Shown here in pieces: positions 30,893 through 41,044 of a stretch of 64,000 nucleotides of DNA. This DNA is from Locusta migratoria. Taxonomy: Eukaryota > Arthropoda > Insecta > Orthoptera > Acrididae. Within the stretch, counting starts at the first letter, position 1. Each line of letters begins with the position of its first letter. Position numbers and translations under genes: made by a program. The stretch covers positions 980,213,721-980,277,720 of the forward strand of contig CM048744.1 in assembly GCA_026315105.1 (NCBI GenBank), read 5' to 3'. The notes beneath the pieces are model-generated. The model saw nothing but the letters and a program-made list of their open reading frames with translations, searched no databases and had not been told where the DNA came from.

Positions 30893-30962
30893 CGGTTATC
30901 AGCCCCTAACTTACAAACTACTGAAACTACGGTCAAGTAACCTAAGGACAACACAAACACTC
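30893..30962 (-). mobile_element. SINE (type C), 3' part, split by a CR1
   Basis: Plus-strand CGGTTATCAGCCCCTAACTT through CCTAAGGACAACACAAACAC is a reversed SINE tail; its tRNA head is at 31619-31697 beyond the inserted CR1. Confidence 0.7.
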
Positions 30963-31618
30963 ATCTAGATCTACATCTACACGGGATACTCTGCAGATCA
31001 CATTTAAGTGCCTGACAGAGGGTTCATCGAACCACCGTTATACTATTTTATCTCCCATTCCATTCTCTAATAGCGCGCGGGAAGAAAGAACACCTATATC
31101 TCTCCGTTCGAGCTCTGATTTCTCGTATTTCAATCTGATGATCATTTCTACCTATGTAAGCGGGAGTCAACAATATATTTTCGTATTCGGAGGAGAATGT
31201 TGGCGATTGGAGTTTCGTACGTAGCCCACGCCGCAGCGATAAGCGCCGTTGTTGTAATGATTCCCATCCCAGATCCTGTATAATTTCCGCAACGCTGTCT
31301 CCCCTGTACCGTGACAATACGAAACGAACTGCTCTTCTTTGAACTCTTTCGATGTCTTCCGTCAAACCCACCTGATAAGGATCCCACACTGGGCTGCAAT
31401 ACTGCAAAAATGGACGGACAAGCGTAGTGTATGCAGTGTCTTAGTAGTTCTGTTGCATCTTTTAAGGATTCTGCAAAAACGCAGTCTCTGGTTCGCCTTT
31501 CCCACGACATTATCTACGTGTTCTTTCCAATTTAAGTCAGAATATATAGTAATTCCTAGGTATTTTGTGGAGTTCACGGCTTTCAATTTTGATTGATTTA
31601 TCTTGTAAACGATGTTTA
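30963..31618 (-). mobile_element. CR1 LINE (family 1), 5'-truncated copy within a SINE
   Basis: Frames 31048-31407 and 31362-31667 encode STKYLGITIYSDLNWKEHVD, VWDPYQVGLTEDIERVQRRA and FFPRAIREWNGR, close to the intact CR1 but with a small deletion near 31440 and 31475. The plus-strand end CATCTACACGGGATACTCTG is the family-1 tail. Young but truncated. Confidence 0.88.
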
Positions 31619-31697
31619 ATGCCCGAGGGCGGACTCGAACCCCCCAACTGCGGACGGCCGTGCGCACCGCAACACGACACTCCAGTGCGCGCGGCTA
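31619..31697 (-). mobile_element. SINE (type C), tRNA head
   Basis: Minus strand reads GCCGCGCGCACTGGAGTGTC, then box B GGTTCGAGTCC and GCCCTCGGGCAT. Completes the SINE begun at 30893. Confidence 0.75.
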
Positions 31698-31742
31698 TTG
31701 CTGGAATCTGCAGACGTCTCTAGATGAGAATTAAAGTTCGCA

Positions 31743-31833
31743 CAGCCGCGGCGGAATAGTCCTGCGCACTAACTCGCCTTGCTACGCTGCGCGCGGCCGT
31801 TCCACGTCGGAGGTATGAGTCCTCCCTCTGCCA

Positions 31834-31877
<44 letters not shown>

Positions 31878-31899
31878 GTTCTTAGCATAATTTAGTTTA
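31743..31899 (+). mobile_element. SINE (type C with GT-repeat), 5' part
   Basis: Head AGCCGCGGCGGAATAGTCCT, degraded box B (GGTATGAGTCC), then (GT)n at 31836-31876 and TTGTTCTTAGC. Interrupted by the foldback at 31900; the tail resumes at 32353. TSD of the foldback: ATTTAGTTTA at 31890-31899. Confidence 0.85.
31836..31876. repeat. (GT)n microsatellite in SINE
   Basis: About 20 GT units just after the tRNA-like head, the same position as in the type B copies. Confidence 0.95.
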
Positions 31900-31935
31900 A
31901 TTAATGATAAATCTGAAGCATTGAATTATAATTTG

Positions 31936-32006
31936 TGATGCAACCGGGAATCATATCGGGACCTCCATGCTTACTATGCAGACGTCTTACCGCTAGACCA
32001 CCCCAC
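31936..32006 (-). tRNA. tRNA-like sequence, left arm of foldback
   Basis: Minus strand: GGTGGTCTAGCGGTAAGACG (box A-like) and a degraded box B (GATATGATTCC). Reverse partner of 32196-32266. Confidence 0.5.
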
Positions 32007-32195
32007 CACTAGCGATTAAGGCACCTCGCCATAGTCTAAGCACGATTTCCTCCATATCACAAACTTTATTCCTGCTTCTGCATGAAGAGCCTTGGAAGTA
32101 GTGTCAATATTCCATCGAACACAGAAGCTGGATTAAAGTTTGTAATGTGAAGGAAATCGTGCTTAAACTATTCCGAGGCGCCTTAATCGGTAGTG

Positions 32196-32266
32196 ATGCG
32201 GTGGTGTAGCGGTAAGACACCTGCCTAATAAGCATGGAGGTCCGGGTTCGATTCCCGGTCGCATAA
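32196..32266 (+). tRNA. tRNA-like sequence, right arm of foldback
   Basis: Box A-like TGGTGTAGCGGTAAGAC, T-arm CCGGG TTCGATT CCCGG with canonical box B (GGTTCGATTCC), acceptor ATGCGG/TCGCAT. The anticodon stem does not pair well, so a functional tRNA is unlikely. Confidence 0.6.
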
Positions 32267-32352
32267 CAAATTTTAATTCAATGCTTTAGATTTATCATTA
32301 ATGTCTTGAACATATTCGAGACGAATATCCGTCTCAGGGATTGTATATTTGT

Positions 32353-32412
32353 ATTTAGTTTAGTTTAGGGACCGATCGATGACCACTGTAGTTAAGTTCC
32401 ATAACTGTAAAG
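32353..32412 (+). mobile_element. SINE tail, continuing 31743-31899
   Basis: ATTTAGTTTAGTTTAGGGAC then GTAGTTAAGTTCCATAACTG is the standard SINE 3' body after the foldback. Confidence 0.8.
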
Positions 32413-32419
32413 AAAATGT

Positions 32420-32990
32420 AGCCGCAGCTCCCGGAGCGTACGGTTCCGTTGAAGTCTTTTGTTCACAATCACCGGGCCGCCAGATGAAACAGAAAATATT
32501 GCTGTTCTGTTTTTCCTTCATCTGCCGTCTCATCAGCTTGCAGAGTTGCGATGATTGGAACACCGTGACAAAGCCTGCTTCGTCCCGCCTTAAACAAAAG
32601 TCGTTTACACTGACGGTTCCTTCGTAGATAACAGAGCTGGGTTTGCCTTTGTTCACGGTGACTTGAACTGTGCTCTCCGTCTCCTGTCTGTGGCGTCCTC
32701 ACCGCAGATCTGATCGCAATATCTCGTTCTCTTTAACACCTCCGAGCAAGCCTCATGAATTTTGCAACGGCTCCCTGAATGGCCTACAAGCCCTTGACCA
32801 GTGTTTCTCTTACCATCCTCCGATGGATGCATAACTCCATCTTCACCTTTGGCCAGTCTGGTTGTTGGGTAGCATTTGTTTGGTCCCCAGGCCGCGTCAG
32901 CATACCGGGAAATAAGCACGCCGATCGGGTTGTCCAAGCAGCCTACCACCTCCCAGCCCCTGGATATTGGAATCCGATTGTATAGGTGGA
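32420..32990 (+). pseudogene. RNase H domain relic of a non-LTR retrotransposon
   Basis: Broken plus-strand frames give VYTDGSFVDNRAGFAFVHGD near 32605-32665 (the TDGS block with the first catalytic Asp) and VWSPGRVSIPGNKHADRVVQ near 32878-32940 (the WVPGHxGIxGNExAD block). Such a C-terminal RNase H occurs in I, R1, Loa and related LINE clades. Stops between the blocks make it inactive. Which clade cannot be told. Confidence 0.75.
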
Positions 32991-33286
32991 CGGAAGATCA
33001 GTCATCGTTGAGGGTGTAACATGAATAGAGCAATAAATATACGGCTACCGGTTTTAATGGCTACCCAGTAGAAATGTGCTTTTAATAATAATCACACAGT
33101 GGGAGCCTGAAGATAGTGTATTGAAGCACCGAAACCAGTCGCACAAAATTTAGTAAAGAATTTGCATAGAACTGCTGGTATTTCCAGCCACCTATATAAT
33201 CTAGTCAGCTGCGACCCAATTCCATTTATTGTGGAGAGAATTAAACTATCCGATTTGATATTAATATCAAATCAAATCAAATATTT
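32991..33286. other. Unassigned DNA with a CGAAACCAGTCGCAC motif
   Basis: At 33107-33150 AGCCTGAAGATAGTGTATTG then AAGCACCGAAACCAGTCGCA resembles the motif at 12003-12048. Short ATTAATATCAAATCAAATCA near 33260. Confidence 0.4.
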
Positions 33287-33351
33287 ATAAATGCGTGGTC
33301 ATCAGTCCATAGCTTACAAACTACTTAAACCTAGGTAAACTAACCTAAGGA

Positions 33352-33407
<56 letters not shown>

Positions 33408-33497
33408 ATGCCCTAGGGAGGAGTAGAACCTCCGGCGGCGAGCAACCGCGCGCTCCGCAGCGAGGCGCCTTAGACCCCTCGGCTACTCCACCGTGGC
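33287..33497 (-). mobile_element. tRNA-derived SINE (type B) with (GT)n
   Basis: Minus strand: GCCACGGTGGAGTAGCCGAG, CGCCTCGCTGCGGAGCGCGC, box B GGTTCTACTCC (degraded), GGGCATG, (GT)n (33353-33405), then TCCTTAGGTTAGTTTACCTA. Confidence 0.9.
33353..33405. repeat. (CA)n microsatellite in SINE
   Basis: About 26 units, plus strand CA. Confidence 0.97.
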
Positions 33498-33499
33498 TT

Positions 33500-33960
33500 G
33501 CCAGGTGTAAATGTGTAGTATGGGTTGTCCTACCGAGGCGTGATTGGGCCATCATTCTTTGGTGGCACAGTAACCGGTGAGGTGTCCTTCAGAAGCTTCA
33601 GACATCCGTTTTACCTGCCATCCGAGACTTGTATGGAGACGGAAGATTTTACTTCCAACAAGATGGTGCCCCAGCCCAATACCAAAATTGCGTTAGGGCT
33701 ATCTCGACGAAAATCTACCAGGAAGGTAGATACGCCGTAGAGGTGATGTCGAGTATCCACCACGGTCCCTGACTTAACTCCTCTGGACTTTTACCTGAGG
33801 GGAACACTAAAGGACGTCGTTTATCAACAAAAGCCACGCATATAGGCTGAACTTGGAGGATCCATCGTACATTCATGTGCAGATATCCAGCTGAACACGT
33901 CGCAGTCAGTAGTTCGTGCTGCAGTTCGGCTGCATCGTTTGTGTGTGGATGTTAATGGTG
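33500..33960 (+). pseudogene. DDE transposase relic (Tc1/mariner-like)
   Basis: Translations give YGDGRFYFQQDGAPAQYQNC near 33635-33690 (the block with the second catalytic Asp), and LTPLDFYLRGTLKDVVYQQK near 33774-33830 (the third). Frames shift between blocks. The LPAIRDLYGDGRFYFQQDG type is widespread among insect Tc1/mariner-related transposases. No TIRs located; the adjacent SINE may have hidden one end. Confidence 0.7.
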
Positions 33961-34022
33961 ACCATTTCGAAACTTACAGTGGTATCTTTAAGTTGGATTT
34001 TAAACTACACTTTTACTGAAAA

Positions 34023-34213
34023 GCCGGCCGCGGTGGCCGAGGGGACTAAGACGCTCCAGTCACGGTCTGCATGGCCACTACGGTCGGGGGTTCGAGTCCC
34101 CCCTCGGGCATGGATATTTGTGCCGTCCTAGTTCGTAAGTAGTTCATAAGTAGTTTGTAAGTTTAGGGACTGATGACCCCGCAGTTAAGTCCCATAGACT
34201 ATACAAACATTTT
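34023..34213 (+). mobile_element. tRNA-derived SINE (type A), with perfect TSD
   Basis: Head GCCGGCCGCGGTGGCCGAGG, box B GGTTCGAGTCC, tail CATAGACTATACAAACAT. TSD TTTTACTGAAAA at 34011-34022 and 34214-34225. Confidence 0.95.
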
Positions 34214-34301
34214 TTTTACTGAAAATGAGACAACTCCGTCAATTAGTTTGGAAGTTATGGATTTTTAAACAATGGATACATTTTTTGGACCCCTCTGTAA
34301 A

Positions 34302-34987
34302 TACGAGGCGCGTCCAGAAAGTAAGTTCCGTTTCAATTTACCTCCGCTGCAGCGCTGCGATTGCAGTTTCGCACATGCGCTGTAGACGATGTGTATCAAG
34401 GAGAAGAACGTGCGCCATTTGGAGATCGCTGTCAGTTACGTACGCTTTGTTGTGCTTGTTTGAAATGTCGGCGTTGATTGAAAATCCCGCCGCCTGTGAA
34501 ATCAGGTCGGTGATTCGGTTTCTGAATGCGAGGAAAGTGAAACCAAGTGAAATTTATGAGTAAATTTGCGATGTTTACGGACAAATGCGATGAGTGATTC
34601 GACGGTGAGAAGATGGGTCCGACAGTTGAATGGCGGGCGTAGTGATGTGCACGATGAAGAACGAAGTGGGCGTCCACCTTTGGTTACAGAACTTCTAACG
34701 ACTTTCATCTATTCTTACATCTCAAGTCTTTTCTTGGCGGTCACCACTTCACCAATGACGACGAGCTGAACGAAACTGTTTCCAACTGGTTGAAGAGACA
34801 GTCGGCAGATTTGTATGAACGCGTACAAAAGCTGTTGCCACACTGACAACTGCCGAAATTTTGCAGGCACGTATGTGGAAAAGTAGTTTAAGAATTGTGG
34901 AATTTTGTGCAATAAAAATTTCTTCTGTATCTGTGTACAATTTCATTTTATTACCAAACGGAACTTACTTTCTGGACGCGCCTCGTA
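34302..34987 (+). mobile_element. mariner, internally deleted, perfect 32-bp TIRs
   Basis: TIRs starting TACGAGGCGCGTCCAGAAAG match over 32 bp without mismatch (34302-34333 and 34956-34987), with TA at both borders. Inside, the frame from 34464 encodes MSALIENPAACEIRSVIRFL and NARKVKPSEIYE, then STVRRWVRQLNGGRSDVHDE and RSGRPPLVTE (34566-34700): the N-terminal helix-turn-helix region of a mariner transposase. After a junction near 34705-34720 the sequence jumps to FLGGHHFTNDDELNETVSNW, the C-terminal region. The whole catalytic core with its three Asp residues is deleted. A stop at 34561 also breaks the frame. Perfect ends suggest it moved recently by transposase supplied elsewhere. Confidence 0.88.
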
Positions 34988-35600
34988 TATGTCTCTCAGT
35001 AATATTCGGTTCCCGTAATAGCTGTAAATGTCAAAGACAAAAATCAAACGTGAAATGCTCTTTCGTAAAATCGAACAGCACATGCTGGGTGAATGTTGAA
35101 GAGCGTTGGCAGCCTCTGAACCGCGCTCATCTGCAGGACAGAGCAATTATCTTAAGTTTCCTGGAAATAGCCGCCACGTACAGAATGAAAGGGTCCAGCA
35201 CAGGCGATGGGGTTAGCGACACGCGCGTGAGGATGCACAGTACATGGCGTCGCTCCCGCGGGAATCGCCAGAGCTGCAAAGTGACGGCGGTCTGGCAATT
35301 CCGCTGAGTGTTCAGCGGGCAGCGCAGTTATTGTCACAGCAAAGTGCTCTGCTGGAAGGCCGCCATACACTCGCTGTCTGCATTACGTTTCACGTGGCAT
35401 TCGCTGTACCAGCGACGCAGGGTCACAGTAGACGACTATTCATTAATCCAGTGTAGTATAATGGAACACCTTTTCGGCACACGAATTAGGAAAGTTACTC
35501 AAGAACTAAAAGAATACAAATTCGTCTGCGTCTCCAGGTACAAGGGGGGCGGGCTCTGGGGGGAGGGGGGGGGGTTGGGAAAAATAAGTTTCCCCGTCGA
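34988..35600. other. Unassigned DNA, G-rich at 35545-35580
   Basis: Frames at 34861-35307 and 35308-35787 have no recognised domain in this part. The G-run precedes the jockey-like element. Confidence 0.4.
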
Positions 35601-35604
35601 CTGT

Positions 35605-36822
35605 GGTCAGTTGCGTATGAAAGGGATTATTCTAGATAAACCTAAGTATTGTGGTACGAGTGGGACAGTGCAGGAAGTTGAAATAAGCAGTTCACGTGAT
35701 ATAGATGAAACAATTAATTCCTCTAACTGGGGAGTTACCAACAATGGGGTCCCACAAGGTTCGGTCTTGGGTCCTTTTTGTTTGTAATATATATTTATGA
35801 CTCGCTATTCTACATTCACGAAGATGCTAAACTAGTACTTTTTGCTGATGATACAAGCATAGCTATGACACCTGACAAACGGGAATTAACTGATGAAATT
35901 GTAAATGATGTCTTTCAGAAAGTTAAGTGGTTCTCTACAAATGGACTGTTATTAATCTTTGATAAAACCCAGTATATACAGTTTCATACAGTAAATGGCT
36001 TGACACCATTAATAAATTTAGACTTTGAACATAAATTTGTGGCTGAGGTAGAATATTCAGATTTTTTAGGTGTTTGCATTGACGAGGGACTGAATTGGAA
36101 GGAATATATTGAAGACCTACTGAAACGTTTGAGTTCATCTACTTATGCTATCAGAGTCATTGCAAAATTTGGTGATATACATCGCAGTAAATTAGCTTAC
36201 TACGCCTATTATCATTCACTGCTTTCATATGGGATCATATTATGGGGCAATTCAACATCGAGTAAAAAAGTATTCATTGCACAAAAGCGTGTAATCAGAA
36301 TAATTGCTGGAGCCCACCCAAGAGCATCCCGCAGACATTTATTTAGGGATCTAGGGATACTCACTGTAGCTTCACAATACATATATTTTCACTCATGAAA
36401 TTTGTTATTAACAATCCGACCCAATTCAAAAGTAATAGCAGTGTGCATAGCTACAACACTAGGAGAAAGGATGATATTCACTATTCAAGGTTAAATCTAA
36501 CTTTGGCTCACAAAGGGGTGAATTCTGCTGCCACAAAAGTCTTTTGTCACTTACCAAGTAAAATCAAAAGTCTGACAGATAGCCAACTAGTATTTAAAAA
36601 GAAATTAAAGGAATTTCTGAATGGCAACTCCTACAATGTAGATGAATTTTTAGATAAAACCTTAAAAAAGATGAAAAATAATAAAAAACAACAAAAATGT
36701 AATAAAAACCACTTAAAATATTGACTGTCGAGTGTAAACAACATTTACTAAACTGACACGTACCACATCATTAGGAAATGTCGCATATATGATCTATGGA
36801 ACAAGTATTAATCTAATCTATC
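35605..36822 (+). mobile_element. Jockey-like non-LTR retrotransposon, RT C-terminal half
   Basis: The plus-strand frame ends NNGVPQGSVLGPF (RT block, near 35745), then after a frame shift the 35778-36398 frame reads HEDAKLVLFADDTSIAM (catalytic ADD), KVKWFSTNGLLLIFDKTQYI, VEYSDFLGVCIDEGLNWKEY, AYYHSLLSYGIILWGNS and AQKRVIRIIAGAHPRASRRH. A third frame (36395-36724) gives the C-terminal tail SYNTRRKDDIHYSRLNLTLA. The 3' end is AACAAGTATTAATCTAATCT. It lacks the endonuclease and the first RT blocks, and two frame shifts inactivate it. The relic at 56341 shares its tail. Exact clade uncertain within the jockey superfamily. Confidence 0.85.
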
Positions 36823-36960
36823 TTGATTTTTCAACGTAATTTCCAAGTACATTGAGACACTTGTCTTGCCGATATTTACTAAAATACATATTCATCTTTG
36901 GACGTTGGAAAAAATTCAGTAATATATAATCTGAGTGGTACATCAATGCTCTGTTGAGAC
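36823..36960 (-). pseudogene. mariner transposase C-terminal scrap
   Basis: Minus strand reads FSKYRQDKCLNVLGNYVEKS, matching the closing block YDKCL..GGDYVEK of mariner transposases. Nothing upstream is preserved well. Confidence 0.5.
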
Positions 36961-37033
36961 AGACGGCAGAAGCGATCTGCTGTTTTAACACACAGGACGG
37001 TATCGTGCGCGGCCTCTGACGGTAATCAAAGGA

Positions 37034-37093
<60 letters not shown>

Positions 37094-37283
37094 TATATAA
37101 TGTACCGGCGACGGGCAATGATCCTATCGTTAGTGGGGAGGGGTGGGCAAGTTGAAGCCCTTACTCTTACGGGAATTAGTTTCATAACTACGAGTTTGAG
37201 TACTGTGGGCAGGGTAAGGTTGGGAATTTGTATCTGACCGGAGGCGTACTTAGGTAGTCCTTGCAGGTTCGGTGATCACTGTG
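36961..37283. repeat. Unassigned DNA with (CA)n at 37036-37090
   Basis: The microsatellite has about 27 CA units. The flanks show no gene or repeat family. Confidence 0.8.
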
Positions 37284-37354
37284 TGCCCAGTGGTGTAGGG
37301 GTCAGCGTAACTGCCTAGCAAGCAGGAGACTCGGGTTCGAATCCCGGCTGGGTA
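37284..37354 (+). tRNA. tRNA-like sequence (Ala AGC-like anticodon loop)
   Basis: Acceptor TGCCCAG/CTGGGTA pairs over 7 bp. The loop CTAGCAA between CTGC and GCAG gives AGC at the anticodon position. T-arm with box B GGTTCGAATCC (37334-37344). The D-arm pairs poorly. More likely a SINE head or tRNA pseudogene than a decoding tRNA. Confidence 0.55.
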
Positions 37355-37549
37355 CACACTTTCAGCTTTGCCCATTCGCAGTTGTCATATATTCTGTGAT
37401 TATGAATAAAAGGAGTGTTACTGCTAACGACAATATTTCCGCGACTGCAATCGCTAGTGGTCTTGCGATCGCTGTTGCTGTACGTGAGTCGGACAGCACA
37501 CATTTCTCCAGAGATTGAGTTGCTGAAGTGTCTCTGGAACCTACAGTAA

Positions 37550-37885
37550 CAGTTCACCTCTGAATTGCTTCTGACCCTTCCTCTAAATCCATCTCGCAGC
37601 GATCCCTACCACCAGTTGTAGTCAAGAACTGGTCCCTCTAGAGTTCTTCCGCCACTAATGACCATGCTGTCTTTGGGGTGTTAAACACTAATCTTCCTTC
37701 CTTACTTCCTCCCTAGTGCTCTACGGCATATATAATCCTTTAAAAGTAGGCCATCTGCCTTCCCCACGACTGTCCTTACTTGCTCGTTAAATTTCAGATC
37801 GCTCTGCAACGTTTCGCCTAAACATTTGACTCGACTGTGTCAGGCAGCACACTTAAAAACGGTATTCGAACATTACAACATTACC
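37550..37885 (-). mobile_element. CR1 (family 2-like) relic
   Basis: ACTGTCCTTACTTGCTCGTT then AAATTTCAGATCGCTCTGCA and CGAACATTACA align to family-2 DNA near 19575-19685. Strongly diverged. Confidence 0.6.
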
Positions 37886-37931
37886 TTACATAGCCGGTTT
37901 AGGAGGCGATCTGATAGTTTTATATTTTTCA

Positions 37932-38276
37932 AAATGAAATGCCAAGATCGCGAATTAATAATTCATTTAATGACAACCGTTTTCGGTGGACTGTGCCACC
38001 ATCATCTAGTCACATATACATTTTAAAGCTGGTAAACTGTCAAAAATAGAAAAGACATGTAAGAAATAACGTATCAACATAAAAAATAACACACACTTGG
38101 GATCAAGAGGCACTAAGCCTACATTATTTAAAAAATGGGTATAAAATAATAAGTGCAACAAAGCACTTAGTCAGCACATAAAAATACACAAGTTAAAACT
38201 TGAGTTTACAAGATACTGAGATGTCTCGGTCGTCATTAAATAAATTATTAATTCACGGTCTTGACATTTCATTTTG
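37932..38276. repeat. Foldback, arms about 45 bp
   Basis: AAAATGAAATGCCAAGATCG...TTAATAATTCATTTAATGAC (37932-37975) is inverted at 38232-38276. The interior contains ACAACCGTTTTCGGTGGACT and GCCACCATCATCTAGTCACA, the motif type found with hairpins elsewhere here. Confidence 0.75.
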
Positions 38277-39482
38277 AAGAATATCCATATCCTGCGAAAA
38301 CGAATAAGTCTGGCAGACCACATTTCTAGGAGACCGGGCACCTCTCGGCGGAAAGCCTACCTGACAGTACCCTTCAAACTTGAAGACCGAGAAAACCATG
38401 GGAGGATGAAATGCGGCAAGATCTTTGTCACATTGAAGTCCATCATAACTGGAGACAAAGGGTACACGATCGCCACATGTGAGCATTGTGACGCCGGTTT
38501 GTTAACTGTTTGATGATGATTTCCTTTCCAATTCTTTGACAAGTCGCACATTTACTTGGTCTGTAATGCTGCTTTCCCTTTCTTGCTTGGTGTTGCCGTT
38601 AAGGTTAATATTAGGTACCGCTATTAAAATTGAACAGGTCTTGATATATTACGGAGAAAAATAATTATGAAGTAGTGATGTACTGAACAAAACATGAAAG
38701 ATTCCGCACTCATTGTTTGGCGGTCGTAATAGTTTGAACAAAGACAACACCAGAAAGCATCACTACATAAGAAAGTGGCGGAATCCGAACTTTACTTGAC
38801 ATGTCAGATTTTCTGTACTTAATTCGTCGCCTACTGGATGAACCTGCTTTGAAAGACTTACTGCATTTTGTAAGATGATGCTTGGTTTGTTTAGTGGTGG
38901 ATGCGTGAACCAAATGACCGTGGAAAAATACTAAGTTGATTTTGTTAGTAGCAAAATTTGTTGAAATTGATCGAACTTCGTTTAACAGTGAAGATTCTTT
39001 GCAGGCATTGCATTAAAAATCTAGTCACAAAGGTTACTTTGAATAGTATCCAGAAACTTACATCGAATTAAAAGTCCAATAATGAGTCCAAGCATCATCT
39101 TAAAAGTTAATGATACTGCTGAAAAATAGAAACATTAATATAATGTGGTAGTTATAGGTCATGGTAAAATAAGAAAAGATATTCCACGAAACTTAATTAT
39201 TGTTCATATATTTTTACACCCTAAGCTCACATACTTACATGTAATCGTAAAGAGTTCCAAGAGCTGCACCTGTATCCTACGATGGCTAGAACAAGAAACG
39301 ACGAAATGCAATTTCGCTTTCTTCCCAGCTCGAGAGAAAAAATTGAAAATAAAAAATAGTGTGCTATCACTACTCGCTGCCAAAGAAAGCGTTGCCAGCG
39401 ACAAGCGTCAGATATATTTTTAATGAGAAAAAAATTCGAATGTAATACTACAGGTCTGTCCTAACGTAGTCGACAGGACTTT
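38277..39482. other. Unassigned DNA
   Basis: Frames of 64-92 codons (for example 38274-38513, 39145-39423) show no recognised motif. No tRNA boxes or inverted repeats seen. Confidence 0.4.
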
Positions 39483-39745
39483 TAATACTAAGTTCTATCT
39501 AATCTATAAATGTGAATGTCTGTTCGGTATACGTTTATCACGCCTGAACCACAAGACATAAAGAGCTAAAAATTTGTACAGTTACTAGTGTCTACCCGAG
39601 GAAGGCTTTAGGCAAGATTTTATGGCGATGGGATGTCCGGTGTAGATTACGTCCGAACGACAAGACGCAGAGACTTAAATATTTTTACAGGTACTTATTC
39701 ATACCTGAGGAAGGTTTTAGGCGATCTGATAGATATTTAGTAAAT
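39483..39745 (+). repeat. Diverged tandem duplication, Helitron-associated-type sequence
   Basis: ATAAATGTGAATGTCTGTTC begins a stretch in which a unit of about 68 bp occurs twice (39547-39613 and 39656-39723), for example ACCCGAGGAAGGCTTTAGGC against ACCTGAGGAAGGTTTTAGGC. This style is common near insect Helitron-like elements. No helicase here. Confidence 0.5.
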
Positions 39746-39906
39746 TGAAGAATGTAACGCGAACTGCGGAACAATAATGATCCTTTGAAAATTATATTTA
39801 CTCTTTGAAAATGGTTTTATTGGTTGCATTGTTGCTTGAGGGTTGACAATGATAAAAGGGTGGAGTATATTGTGATGGAAAGTTATCGGTCTATATAAAA
39901 TTCTAC

Positions 39907-39967
<61 letters not shown>

Positions 39968-40116
39968 TTCGCTCTGAAGCGAAAACTACAGAACGCAAAC
40001 GAATAATCTGTGTGTAACTGTTGTCCGAAATCTCCCGTTGTACACCATAGCAGTTCCACGCCGATAGCTATAAGGGGGTGGAAGATATGGTGGTTGAAAT
40101 TCGTCAGATTATTAAA
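39746..40116. other. Unassigned DNA with (GT)n at 39909-39962
   Basis: A GT repeat of about 27 units. The rest is unassigned. Confidence 0.6.
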
Positions 40117-40236
40117 AAAAACTAGATGACCCGGTGAACTTCGTATCGCCACGGTGGAGTAGCCGAGTGGTCTAAAGCGTCTCGCTGCGGAGCGCGCGGT
40201 TGCTCGCCGTGGAGGTTCGAGTCCTCCCTGGGGCAT

Positions 40237-40305
<69 letters not shown>

Positions 40306-40804
40306 CGTGTGTTGTCCTTGGGTTTGTTTACCTGGGTTTAAGTAGTTTGTAAGCTACAGACTGATGAGCACGCAGTTTGGTCCGATAGAATTACAAAGAA
40401 ACAAGAAAGAACTTCGTATCACTTACTCTTAATATAAACCATATTAATTTAAATAATATGTATTTTAAGGCCAGTAGCTTTACAAATGCATCATCAGATA
40501 GTGTAAGAATCGGCTCCATAGAGGGCGGAAAGAGTGTTAAATCACGCACACATGTCCAGGATAATCTTCATGTCACATTTTTCCAAATTTTATCATCGTT
40601 TAAACCTTCCACGAATGTGGCATGAACATTATCCTGGACATGTGTGCGTGATTTGCCCACTCTTTCCGCCCACTATCGAGCCGATACTTACACTACCTGA
40701 TGACGCCTTTATAAAGCTACTGGGTCTGAAATACATACGATTTAAATTAATATGGTTTATGTTAATAGGTATGTGATAAGAAGTTCACCGGGTCATCTAG
40801 TTTT
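40117..40804. mobile_element. Foldback element (arms about 200 bp), split by a SINE
   Basis: Ends AAAACTAGATGACCCGGTGA and GTTCACCGGGTCATCTAGTT are inverted. Arms continue AACCATATTAATTTAAAT, GCTTTACAAATGCATCATCA, GGCTCCATAGAGGGCGGAAA and TGTCCAGGATAAT on the left against their complements on the right, around a short loop near 40590-40607. Without the SINE the element is about 415 bp. No coding capacity. Confidence 0.85.
40148..40408 (+). mobile_element. tRNA-derived SINE (type B) with (GT)n and perfect TSD
   Basis: Head GCCACGGTGGAGTAGCCGAG, box B GGTTCGAGTCC, GGGCATGG, (GT)n at 40239-40312, then TTTGTTTACCTGGGTTTAAG and GTTTGGTCCGATAGAATTAC. TSD GAACTTCGTATC at 40136-40147 and 40409-40420. 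Confidence 0.95.
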
Positions 40805-40990
40805 CTGTATAGTCTTTGTTAGATGCATATAAAATGTCAGGTATAGTAGTGCATTTCATAACCGAAATGCCGCATGTTCATCCCGTAAAAGTTTTCATCC
40901 GTATTTTACAACGTCAAAAATTTTGAAGTACCGAGTTTTTGAGTCGGCGCGCGAGAACTTTTCTCGTAACTAGTTGCTTGGGAAGTACTC

Positions 40991-41044
<54 letters not shown>

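Larger units (their letters stand above)
31900..32352. mobile_element. Foldback with a tRNA-like sequence in each arm, with TSD
   Basis: Arms 31900-32080 and 32122-32302 are inverted copies (TTAATGATAAATCTGAAGCA on the left against its complement on the right; CACGATTTCCTCC against GGAAATCGTG) around a 41-base loop. A further 50 bp with a small stem (GAGACGAATATCCGTCTC) completes the right end. ATTTAGTTTA at 31890-31899 and 32353-32362 is a perfect 10-bp TSD within the SINE. Confidence 0.9.

Noticed and set aside
37284..37354. Functional tRNA-Ala gene
   Set aside because: Good acceptor and T-arm but a poor D-arm, and similar sequences here are SINE heads; listed as tRNA-like only.
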